From Adineta ricciae (Eukaryota > Rotifera > Eurotatoria > Adinetida > Adinetidae): a stretch of DNA of 64,000 bases. Shown here piece by piece: positions 46,571-56,146 of the stretch (positions within the stretch are counted from its first letter, which is position 1; the number at the start of each line of letters is the position of its first letter). The translations under genes and the position numbers were made by a program. Location: NCBI GenBank assembly GCA_905250025.1, contig CAJNOJ010000383.1:21495-85494 (forward strand), given 5' to 3'. The notes beneath the pieces were generated by a model that was not told the DNA's origin, searched no databases, and saw nothing but the letters and a program-made list of their open reading frames with translations.

Positions 46571-47080
46571 ATGGATGTTGATGTCGAATCAAAAATAAAT
46601 CTTTCTCACGAAGAGATTCGCGTGCTTTTACTTCACGAATTTCGTTTGGGCCACAAAGCAACGGAAGCAGCCAACAACATATGCAATACAAAGGGCCAGA
46701 ATCTAGTCTCCACTCGTACTGCGCAACGTTGGTTCAATCATTTCAAGAATGGGGATTTAGAACTCGACGATCTACCTCGATTCGATAGACCAATGGAACT
46801 GGATATGGACCTTCCAAAGCCGCTTATCGAAGAAGATCCTCGATTGACTTTACGGTTTTTAGCAGAGCAGCTTAAGTTTTCTCATACTACGGTGGAAAAA
46901 CATCTGAATGAGCTAGACAAGACCTGGAAGTACGGAGTATAGATACCTCATGAATTATCATCACATCAACTGCAACAGAGAGTTGATAAATGTATGGATT
47001 TAATCACACCTCATCACAACTGCGAAGACTGATCCACATCCTAATAAGTTGATGCTGAGTGTCTGGTGGGGTATTAACCC
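46571..47080 (+). pseudogene. Mariner transposase relic
   Basis: An open frame to 46942 gives the mariner DNA-binding half: RVLLLHEFRLGHKATEAANN, TRTAQRWFNHFKNGDLELDD and LAEQLKFSHTTVEKHLNEL. After an in-frame TAG the same frame continues IPHELSSHQLQQRVDKC. A jump follows to PHPNKLMLSVWWGIN in another frame, from the catalytic domain, without the first catalytic Asp. Most of the catalytic core is lost. It starts 45 bp after the Helitron end. Terminal repeats were not found. Confidence 0.85.
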
Positions 47081-50000
47081 TTTGAGGACGGGATTATTTT
47101 TTGTAAAAAGAAACCCAATAAAAAATAAAATTTTGACCCAGGTCGAACAGTCTTATACTCGGATCCAGCATCGATTTTTTACCTGGATGGTAGAGCTAGT
47201 TGATGCGTTCTGGTGAATGTTGTAGTTGAATATGTATTTTTCGAATGATTATATATTTACAGATCGAGTTGTAGGTGTGGTGTAGTTAGCCTTTGTTCGT
47301 AAATTATTTGGCAATATGTTCAGCTGATTATTGCGACAGCGTTTTGATTTTATCAGAAGCGATAACCTGTTTTCATGTGGATGTTATTCGTGAATTGCGT
47401 AGTCAATAGTTTGATCGCAAGGCATTTGAAAGATCGTACGAAAGTTTGAGACGATGATGAGTGTTAATGTTTTGTGGTATACCTGTTGTGTCCGATTATG
47501 TTCTGGTGCTTAGTACAGTGGATATTGTATGATAGCTATCGCTTTATGATACTCTTGAAAACTTTCTCTAGGCATTTTGTAAGAGAACACGACTTTCTTT
47601 ATTGGTGTAGTGATGCGTGTAGCATGCGAACGAAAAGCTGTTTTTTAAGATTAGCCGTCGTTAGTAAGGTTTGCGTTTAATTAAAATATATCTAAGTTGT
47701 TGAAATGAATGACGTTATCCCGCATGTTGCGATGTGCAATACTTTTGTTTTCGCTAGTAAATCTTGACTCTATTGCTGAGATAATAGCTTAATGATTTGC
47801 TGCAGGTAGCCTTTTATTTAAGAGAGACTTGAGTTGTTGAAAAACGCCCATAGGTGAAAGTTATAGTATTAGAGAAATAGCTGCAGAGCAAATATAACTA
47901 CAATGAATATGTCAACCTAACTTACTTTGTAGGGCTATAAGCACTAGTTTTGTCTATCCTTAGTCAAAGATAAGATTATGTACACGATATTTTCTTTTTA
48001 TGAAGACATTAGATGCGGTTGCCTATATACATTTATTAGATAATGGATTGTCGTCAATGTTTCGATTGAAACATACAGATTGATGATCTTACGGACTGCT
48101 TTGGATTTTCGGAGTTATTTTCACTAGATATTAGTATGGAAAATAGGAGCTATATACAATCATAAGCAACGAGAATGTAATAACTGAACGACAGCTGCAC
48201 AGTTGCGAGGCGAGTACTTTCGAAAGGTCGATCGTTCCAGATAGTTACAGCTAATTTCGTCATGTTATTCATAGATCTTGCATTTTTTCAGCTACAAGTA
48301 GTATTCACTGCAGTATTCTATAAAAATTGCTTTAGCTTTGTAAGAAATCCTTATCATATGTTAAGAAAATGAATTTTTTACAATAAAATAACTACTTCAA
48401 TTCAGTGTATCTTCCAATAGCCATGTAGCTTTTGGATTCAGAACATGCCTGATGATGATCCCTTTAGGAAGGATCGAAATCGTGATCGTAGTAATGCTTG
48501 ACTCGCCCACTCTCAATATGATAGCTGTGAATTCTGTAGTCATTCTGATAATACAAGGGAGTTTTCATTTATTTCATTCACAAACCCATAGTATATTATC
48601 CATACTATCAAACAATTGAAAACTCATTGAAAGTTTCATCAAATTTTCTTTTTTATGCAATACTTAAACTTAAAAGATAACTGATGTGGTGTACAGTAAG
48701 GAGGAAATCGTAATCATGGTCCCTCCACAGCATCCTGCTACAACTATTTTTATATTTGTTTTACTATCGCTCATGGTAGGATTCTTCATGTGTCTATAAG
48801 ATCAAACTTGATTTAAGGCCTTAGAGATAAAAATGAACCTTCTCTCTAATGTTAGCATCAACTATCTGATAAGGAAAATGTATCTTCTAAGGTATTTCTA
48901 TCTAGCTAGGAGAAAGAACAATTCTATTTTCATTTTTAAAAATGTTAAGAATATTGTGGTGGTGGTGTTTGTTATCTGTTTGCTTGCGTACTTTTATTCG
49001 CATGGCGATATGTGGAGATGTTTTGCCAAGTAAAAGCAAGTGCAAATGTGATGTTCTCAGGATTTTCGTTCCTCAGCATTCTGTTTGCCAGACACATGAA
49101 CTGTGTAAAAATCCATTTTGAAACGCAAGAGAATATTTTCATGATCAGAGGGCGTGGGCAGAAAGCTACTTGAGTGCAAACTATTGGGTTTTATGCAATA
49201 AATTTCTCATAATTGTTAAGACGAGCACGATAGTGTAGGTGAACATATGCGAAGTTAGTTTTTTACAATCTTCTCATTTTTGAGAATGCAATGTAACGAT
49301 AATAATAATAATGTGAATACCTTAGATTGAAATTCAAAGGTTATGCTTACTTCAAATAGTGAAAGAAATCGATTTGAGACAAAGAAAACTCACGATGTGG
49401 AAGGGAATGGGATGGAATAATCCTCCCACATTTTCAGAGTGTTCGGAAAAATTCCGTTATTATGTGTCTACAAAATCTTTTCATATTACGGACTGTCTGG
49501 AAAAATAATCCCTTCCACTTTGTTATACTTTATACTGCAGTTCAAACTTAAAATGATTTGTGTTATTTTCACATTCGAAATAAGGAGCAAGTTTGCAGAT
49601 ATAAAAGCTTCTACTATAGTGATTATAGATAGGTAATTGTACCATATAGATTTCTATGCCGCTACGATTTCAAAGGTGTGTAAACATTTCTGATCTATGT
49701 AACTTCTTACCTAAGAGAAGCATCAGTTCGTTTGCTTAGTCTGTCTCCTAAGCGAGTTGATATTATCAAAATGCTTAATTGAAGTCGTATTAGCTAGAAA
49801 ATCAAATTTCCCACGAATTCTTACTCTCCATCCAGAAAAGTGTTGCGGAAAGTTTGCTGGCGTTAAGTGAAACAAAAATGATTGCAATACAATTTACTCA
49901 AATAATCTTGTCTTTGCCATCTCTCGCAATGATTCTAACCCTATATCGCTGCAAACAGATTGGCGATAATGTGTTCTGCAAGTGCTGACAGCTAGGAAGA

Positions 50001-50197
50001 AAATTTTGTGCACGCACACTCTTATTATTCTCTTCAATAATTCCGAGTCAGAAGAGTGGATCTAGGCGAACTCATCTTTCTTCTCAATATGTTTATTTAG
50101 AAAAAACTAGCCGATTCTATAGTATATTCACTTTTTGAGTATAAAAAATAGGAACCTGTTGTCGACTTGAACATGTTTTCTAGCTTTACTTGAAACT
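47081..50197. other. Gene-poor region
   Basis: No gene supported. It contains a degenerate hammerhead-like motif at 48449-48487 and a short ATA/ATT microsatellite near 49300. A 30-bp string at 47136-47165 is repeated from 46091-46121. Open frames at 47474, 48833 and 49439 have no domain. Confidence 0.4.
48449..48487 (+). ncRNA. Degenerate hammerhead-like motif
   Basis: CTGATGA, then a GATCC/GGATC stem, then GAAA followed by ATC-GT-GATC as a minimal stem III and cleavage site. One extra T between CTGATGA and stem II, and only about three pairs in stem I, make it doubtful as an active ribozyme. Possibly a retroelement relic. Confidence 0.3.
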
Positions 50198-52150
50198 ATG
50201 TCGTGTTTAGAAATGTTTCTCTATGATGTCGTTTATACCCTAGTAAAAGTCGGCCAAACATACGAATCACGATTTTCGGATAATGGGGATGGTACATTTA
50301 CCAATCCGTTTATATGGGGAGATTTCCCGGACGTCGACATTATCCGGGTGGATGGCGACTATTATATGGTGTGTTCGTCTTTTTGCTTGACACCTGGTAT
50401 ACCAATCAGTCACTCCCAGGATTTGGTAAATTGGCAGATTATTGGTTATGCGTACGAGAAACTGGATTACGCTGACATTTACAATATGCCCAATGGATCA
50501 AGTCTCTATAATGGAGGAGCATGGGCACCTAGTATTCGTTACTATGATGGCAAGTTTCATATCTTTTATTTTGATAATCTTGGTTTCTTCGTCACCTGTA
50601 TTTCTGCTAAACCTGAAGGCCCATATGAAAGAAGATTCATAACAAATTACTCTCTCTTCGATCCAGGAGTATTTTTTGATGATGACGGTCGAGTATACGT
50701 TTCGCATGGCTCCGGTGCCATATACATAACAGAATTAAGCTCAGATTTTCGGAGGGTTGTTACACCAGCAAGAGAAATTTATAAGTCACCAAATGAAACA
50801 CTGGAAGGTTCACATGTGTACAAAAGGAATGGTTGGTATTACATCTGTAATCCATCAGGAGCCAGAGATGGCAGAGAGTACATCATGCGTTCGAAAAATA
50901 TTTATGGGCCATACGAAAGTCGTCTGGTGATTAGCAGTGTTATGAATTATGCTTATAATGGTTTACATCAGGGTGGTTTCATCGATCTACCCAACGGAGA
51001 TTCCTGGTTCTTCATCTTTCAAGATCATGATTCAGCTGGTCGGCCCCCAAATCTATTTCCCATTGAATGGAAAGATGATTGGCCCGTACTAAAACAAGAT
51101 AACACGACGACAGATGGTCAAGTACAACCGACTTATCGAAAGCCTGCAACCAATGTTACAGTGGCACCGATTAGTCCCATGCATAGTGATGAGTTTTCGT
51201 CGCCAATATTGAATTTAGAATGGCAATGGAGTCTCACCGAACGTCCTGGCTTTATGCGTTTACATGCAACGGCTGGTCGTATTTTGAAAGAAACTCGAAA
51301 TACTCTTGTGAAACGTCTTATCGGCCCTACTATGTCTGGCCGTACTGTTATTGATTTGTCGAATTTGGAAGATGGTGATGTAGCGGGTCTAGCTATGTGG
51401 AACCTTCCCTATGCTTATATCGGTGTACTGAAACAGAGTGGTCGACTAATACCTGCTATGGTTAATCAAGACGAAGTCATTGAAGCCGCTCAACCGCTCA
51501 CAAACGATCAAATTCATTTTAAAATCACTACTAATGATCGAAGCTTTGCTTCTTTCTACTACAGTATTGACAACGAGACAACTTATACTAAACTAGGAAA
51601 CGAACTGCAGCTAGTTTTAACTGTCAACACCTTTTTGGGTTCGCGTTTTGGACTATTTTGTTACCATATTGGAAACGGAACATCAGGCTTTGCTGATTTC
51701 GATTACCTACGTTTAGAAAGTCCTGTTGGCCCAGCTAATCATTTTGATGCCAGCCAACCCATTAACATCACTTATTATGATACTGAATACAGTATCATCC
51801 CGCAACGATCGTTCGATAATGTTCAATCACTTATTTCCAATACCAGCGGTGCTTGGACATGTTTTAACAATCTTAATTTTAGTCAAGGAGCAAACCTTTT
51901 TCAAGTGAGTGCCAAAGTTATGTCAAGTCAACAGGGAATGATCGAAATTCGACGTGATCGGTTCGATGGTGAAATACTCGGGGAATGTCCCATACAAAAT
52001 ATACAACCTGGAGATTTCAAATTTTACAATACGACAATCACCCCTGTTAGCGGCGTTCAAAAAATTTGCCTAGTTTTTACCGGTCAAGGTGGAGGCTTTT
52101 TCGAGATCAGAGATTTCCAATTTTTTTTCATAAGGGAAAGAAACTTATGA
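50198..52150 (+). CDS. Glycoside hydrolase family 43 with C-terminal CBM6-like domain
   Basis: 650 aa. The five-bladed propeller core carries the GH43 triad: base D45 (GDFPDVDIIRV), pKa-modulating D155 (SLFDPG) and acid E203 (LEGSHVY). H257 lies in GLHQGG. A beta-sandwich of the GH43 C-terminal type (about 335-510, from RPGFMRLHATAG) and a CBM6-like module (about 525-648) follow. Likely an exo-acting beta-xylosidase/arabinofuranosidase acting on plant or microbial polysaccharide. The N-terminus (MSCLEMFLYDVVY) is not a good signal peptide, so an upstream exon is possible. Composition is less AT-rich than the flanks; bacterial origin by horizontal transfer is likely. Confidence 0.9.
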   Translation: MSCLEMFLYDVVYTLVKVGQTYESRFSDNGDGTFTNPFIWGDFPDVDIIRVDGDYYMVCSSFCLTPGIPISHSQDLVNWQIIGYAYEKLDYADIYNMPNGSSLYNGGAWAPSIRYYDGKFHIFYFDNLGFFVTCISAKPEGPYERRFITNYSLFDPGVFFDDDGRVYVSHGSGAIYITELSSDFRRVVTPAREIYKSPNETLEGSHVYKRNGWYYICNPSGARDGREYIMRSKNIYGPYESRLVISSVMNYAYNGLHQGGFIDLPNGDSWFFIFQDHDSAGRPPNLFPIEWKDDWPVLKQDNTTTDGQVQPTYRKPATNVTVAPISPMHSDEFSSPILNLEWQWSLTERPGFMRLHATAGRILKETRNTLVKRLIGPTMSGRTVIDLSNLEDGDVAGLAMWNLPYAYIGVLKQSGRLIPAMVNQDEVIEAAQPLTNDQIHFKITTNDRSFASFYYSIDNETTYTKLGNELQLVLTVNTFLGSRFGLFCYHIGNGTSGFADFDYLRLESPVGPANHFDASQPINITYYDTEYSIIPQRSFDNVQSLISNTSGAWTCFNNLNFSQGANLFQVSAKVMSSQQGMIEIRRDRFDGEILGECPIQNIQPGDFKFYNTTITPVSGVQKICLVFTGQGGGFFEIRDFQFFFIRERNL

Positions 52151-53309
52151 AACAGTTTTTTGACATTTCATAAGACAAGAATAAAAACAAACGGTAACGC
52201 TTATCTCAAATTTAGGACATACCCAGTGACTTTCAGAAGGATGAAGATGTGAAGAGGAGGGTGTTGGATATCGGCGTACGTGTGGATGACGCTAGACAGA
52301 GGAGATGCACACTCTACATCCTCACTCAACATGCAAAACATGATATACAGCACACTTCAGGTCACCGTTAGTCCCTCGACTGAAAGGAGGGTCATATGAA
52401 GAAAAAGTTTGTTTGTCTATTTGTGTCAGGGTCAAAGGCCAAAAAAACATTTTTTTGAAAATGCTCAAACCTCTAGAAAGGATCGTTTGAGAGGAGTCTT
52501 GGGACGGGATGAGAAGAATTGCGCCGGCGACCTCAAAGGTTAAAAACACTCCCCCCTTTTCGGAAATGCTTTAGTTTTTTTAAAAATCGTTTGAAATGGG
52601 TTCAACCATTGACCGAACAACGCTTGTATGTCCGAGAGATATGTCGTACTGTCTTAGCTCGACATTTACTAAATCTCTAATTTGGCTATATCAATAGTGT
52701 ATTGAGGAGTGGTGCGAAAGGAGAATCGTATGAGAAAAGATCGTTTGAATGGTGTGTGTTTGCATCATGATTCAAGACCAATATTAACAGAAACTTCACA
52801 AATAGCGTGGGGAGATAGCTGAGACTGATCGGTAGCTATCGTAGATTACAAAACTGACCAATCAGGTATCACGCGATGTAAGGCTGAGAAATTAGGTATG
52901 TGTCAAGGAGGCATGTGTCGTATGACCCTCAAGATGAGAATCTGGGTGGATTTCCTCTTATAACGTCTAGTAAACAATATCGAGCAGTCGGGAGTGGCGG
53001 ACCGAAGGGGCGCCAATGGCCGACTGCGAGAGCAGTGCATTGATACATCTTTTGAAAGGGTCTTATGACAAGAGTCGAATTAAAAGTGAATCAGTCGAGG
53101 GCTAAGCGAGTCGGCCTCGGTGCGCGTTACTTGTATCTAATAAACTTCAATAAATGATACCTTTTTGACTCAACTACAAATGCAAAAGAAATATTATATT
53201 AAGATATCTTCATATTGTCTTCATAGCTTTCTTTGTTTACTTTTTCGTAATTTTCGAAATTTTTCACTCAGTTGAAAATCAATGTTCATAATTCTTTTCA
53301 AAAAAACAT
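52151..53309. other. Intergenic, no gene recognised
   Basis: More GC than typical spacer. A string at 52420-52440 (TTGTGTCAGGGTCAAAGGCC) resembles the CTGTGCCGGGTCAAAGG part of the Helitron at 45760, so old transposon DNA is possible. Confidence 0.35.
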
Positions 53310-54453
53310 TTATGGAAACACATTTTCCTTCTCTAAAATTATTATGTCTTTCTGCTTCGGAGTCACATTTAAAATCCATGATACCGTAGCATCTCCTGCG
53401 CGAATAGATTCATAATGGACGCTATCATCTACCGTTTCCATAAGTTCACTAAGCACTACTTCGATCCGTTTTCCATCATGAAGTGTTTTAATTATATCAA
53501 TCTGAAATGGAACATATGGATAGATTAATATTTCGTTTTCATCAGAAAATTTTGATATTTCTGTCAAGTTGAGAGCCGTACGACGTCGTTCATTATGGAG
53601 ATGATAAGTACAAAAAAGTGATACTTCATTTGAGTCTGCAAGATTTCTCTGACTATAGATATCCGCCACATCATTTTCTAGCGAAGTTGATAGGAATGTC
53701 GTGGTGATAATTGTGGAACCATTTTCATAGCCTTCCAATAATAGTTTAGGATTGTGAATAACTGCCCCGCGATAAACAGTCAAAGGACATTTACATACAA
53801 ATTGATCTAAACTTGGATGATACATGAGAGAGAGAAATACCTGAATACCATCTTGTGTATGTGCTAAGACAATGCAATTGAGCGGTGTACAATATAGTCT
53901 CAGTTCATGATAAGTGTTTTTGGCCATGTTTGTATTGATAATTTTGCTGAAAGCTGTTGGACAGGTATACGCGAACAGAATATATCTTATATCATCATAT
54001 TCGCTGGCAAAGTCAAAGCACTCCAAAATTATATTCGAAGAATTGGGAGCTTCTCGATTGTAAACATAGTATAGATAACCTTTCTTTAACGCATGAATCA
54101 AATCTTTGATCGTAACACGTGGTTGAAAAAAAACTTCGATCTAAAAAAATGTAGATGATATTTCCATACAAACAATTGAATATCTAACATGGATTTACAG
54201 ATAAACTTACCAACTTGTGTCTTTTCCTGTATAATTCCGTATAGTGTAAATGAAGACGTTCAGATTTTCTCATTGCAGAACCATGTTTATCGTTTAGATG
54301 CCATTCATAAGCAATTTTTACTGGATTACAACCAATATAACACTGATTTTCCATCTCAAACTCTGAATTTGTTTCGATGTTCAATATTGAAGAATTAATT
54401 CCCATTGTATAACTTTTCTTTCTAGGGTAAAGCTCAAAAATAGACACCCTCAC
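53310..54453 (-). CDS. ADP-ribosyltransferase (R-S-E type)
   Basis: Exon 1 is 54453-54211 and exon 2 is 54140-53310, with a 70-bp intron (donor GTAAGT); 357 aa in frame. The start may be the second methionine (MGINSSIL). The motifs of arginine-type mono-ADP-ribosyltransferases are present in order: R in LTVYRGAV, STS in TTTFLSTSLENDVA, and ExE in SDENEILIYPYVPFQI. These bind NAD and transfer ADP-ribose to protein. The N-terminal 90 residues (YEWHLNDKHG) are of unknown fold. No signal peptide, so probably cytoplasmic. ART genes are strongly expanded in bdelloids. It is intact. Confidence 0.82.
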
Positions 54454-54701
54454 CTTATCGCATCAAAACTTATGATGCAGGGAGTTGAAGAAAAGGAAAA
54501 AAAACTACAGCAAGCCCTTTTATAACGCCAGCACTTATCTTTTATTGTTGACACGCAGTAAGATAGATAAATTTGTAAAATTTATTCCTAATAAAACAAG
54601 AGTATAGTTTCTGCATTTTCTTTTTAAAAAATAAAGATACATAAACTATTTCACAACTTAAATATAGTAGGACTGATTTAATCTGTGATATTTTATTTTA
54701 A

Positions 54702-55733
54702 ATGTCCAGTCACTGTCTCGATGGTGGTCAGCTTATATTGAATCAAACTTTAAATACATTTTTTTGTCTATGCGATCCATGTTATCACGGTATCAACTGT
54801 TCTGAATTAATTCCAAGAAAGCAACAAATACAATTCGATGAAAATCTTCATGATTTAATTATTTCTTTAATTATATTATGTTTATCATTATTGAACAATC
54901 CACTCACAATACACGTGTGTTTAAAAAGTGTACGCATACGCCGTACAAACATTGGCGTCTATCTTATAATTTATTGTGTCATCTGTATTATTGGCACAAT
55001 AATACTAACTATCGATCATTTCATACAATATTTTAAACCATTTTATTCGTCAAATGATGAAGAACTGTACGAAACACTTCATTGTCTTCTAGAAAGAATT
55101 GGAGGACATGTAACAATCTTTATTTGTTTATGGTTAAGTGCATTGATTGCATATGAACGTGTATTAATTATATGTTCTACTGTTCGAATGAATGCTACTC
55201 GATGGCGATCAATTTATATATTATTAATTAGTACATGTTTCATTCTACCAAGTAGTACATTAATGTTAATCTATGGATGTGAATGGGGTGTAGTGCATAA
55301 AAATTTTAAATCTCGTTTTACGTCTGCCTTAGTATATACTATCGGTGGTGTGGCAGGCATCCTCTATGTTTTATCAACAATACTTCTATTAAAGAATTTT
55401 ACTAAGCGTATGGCTGATATGACAACTGAACCAAAGTCAAAAACAAGAATATGTCTAAGATTCTCAAGAGATCATCTATTTATACTCATACCACCGATAT
55501 TCTTCTTTTTTTGTGTCGTTCCATATCAAATATGGTATTCAATAAATCGTTCGGAACGACCCTACCTACACTGTGGAATTTCATTTTTAGAATATATATT
55601 TAAAATCATAGTCAGACAATTACGATTATCTCCAACTGCATTTACTTGGCTTATATTTATCTATCCATCGAAAGTCTACATGACTGAATTTTATGGAAGA
55701 AGAAAGAAAAGAAATACCCGCATGGAGGTGTAA
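54702..55733 (+). CDS. EGF-domain seven-transmembrane receptor (GPCR), 5' incomplete
   Basis: 343 aa in this exon. It opens with an EGF-like module (HCLDGGQLI, CLCDPCYHGINC). Seven hydrophobic helices follow (about 47-70, 85-107, 140-165, 172-197, 208-234, 255-280, 296-320), with AYERV after helix 3 in the DRY position of rhodopsin-like receptors. The C-tail is short and basic. The apparent ATG overlaps a possible acceptor (TCCAG before TCACTG), so upstream exons with a signal peptide are likely. Ligand unknown. It is followed 35 bp after the stop by G-rich telomere-like DNA and the inserted retroelement. Confidence 0.72.
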   Translation: MSSHCLDGGQLILNQTLNTFFCLCDPCYHGINCSELIPRKQQIQFDENLHDLIISLIILCLSLLNNPLTIHVCLKSVRIRRTNIGVYLIIYCVICIIGTIILTIDHFIQYFKPFYSSNDEELYETLHCLLERIGGHVTIFICLWLSALIAYERVLIICSTVRMNATRWRSIYILLISTCFILPSSTLMLIYGCEWGVVHKNFKSRFTSALVYTIGGVAGILYVLSTILLLKNFTKRMADMTTEPKSKTRICLRFSRDHLFILIPPIFFFFCVVPYQIWYSINRSERPYLHCGISFLEYIFKIIVRQLRLSPTAFTWLIFIYPSKVYMTEFYGRRKKRNTRMEV

Positions 55734-55767
55734 AATCTTTGATACGAACAAATAAACTATATTTTAT

Positions 55768-55866
55768 TGAGAGTGTGGGTGGGTGAGTTTGAAAATAGGG
55801 TAGAAAGAATGTCAAGATTAGAAATCTTTTCGTTTGTCCACAAAAATCTCTTGAGGGTGGGTGTGA
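55768..55866 (+). repeat. G-rich telomere-like repeats at retroelement 3' side
   Basis: Two strings, GAGAGTGTGGGTGGGTGAG (55769-55787) and TTGAGGGTGGGTGTGA (55851-55866), resemble degenerate TGTGGG bdelloid telomere repeats. Relative to the minus-strand retroelement they form its 3' flank and read as reverse-complement (C-rich) repeats, the orientation reported for Athena elements attached to chromosome ends. Confidence 0.5.
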
Positions 55867-56010
55867 ACTAATATGTAAACAATTTAATGTATATAGCTAG
55901 GATATAAATCAAATTGCTAATTTCAACTCTTGCTTTTCAGCAATCGATACGAAGTCAAAAATAACTTGATAGATTAATTGAGAGATATTTGAAAATGATA
56001 TATAGTAATA

Positions 56011-56100
56011 ATAAATGCAGAGTTTAGCTTTGCCGACGCGTTTCATGCGTTTATTTTTTTTTAAAAAATAAGAAGCACTCATCAGGGCTCTGCATTTTAT
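56011..56100 (-). ncRNA. Type I hammerhead ribozyme in the Penelope-like element
   Basis: Minus strand, 5' to 3'. Stem I outer strand AAATGCAGA and inner GCC come first, then core CTGATGA (56086-56080). Stem II is GTGC/GCAT, an internal loop, then TTATTTTTT/AAAAAATAA with an AAA loop. Core GAAA (56044-56041) follows, and stem III is the loopless palindrome ACGCGT. The cleavage C is at 56035. Stem I closes with inner GGC and outer TCTGCATTT, a 3-bp plus 9-bp match across an internal loop. All invariant core bases are present. Minimal palindromic stem III is typical of retroelement hammerheads thought to act as dimers. It would self-cleave the element transcript just past the reverse transcriptase frame. 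Confidence 0.85.
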
Positions 56101-56146
56101 ATATGTATAAAAAAATAGGAAAATAGGAAAATAAGAAGATCTAAAG

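Noticed and set aside
53525-53545. CTGATGA...GAAA on the minus strand inside the ART gene
   Set aside because: The gap between core elements is too short for stem II and no flanking stems exist; coincidence within coding sequence.
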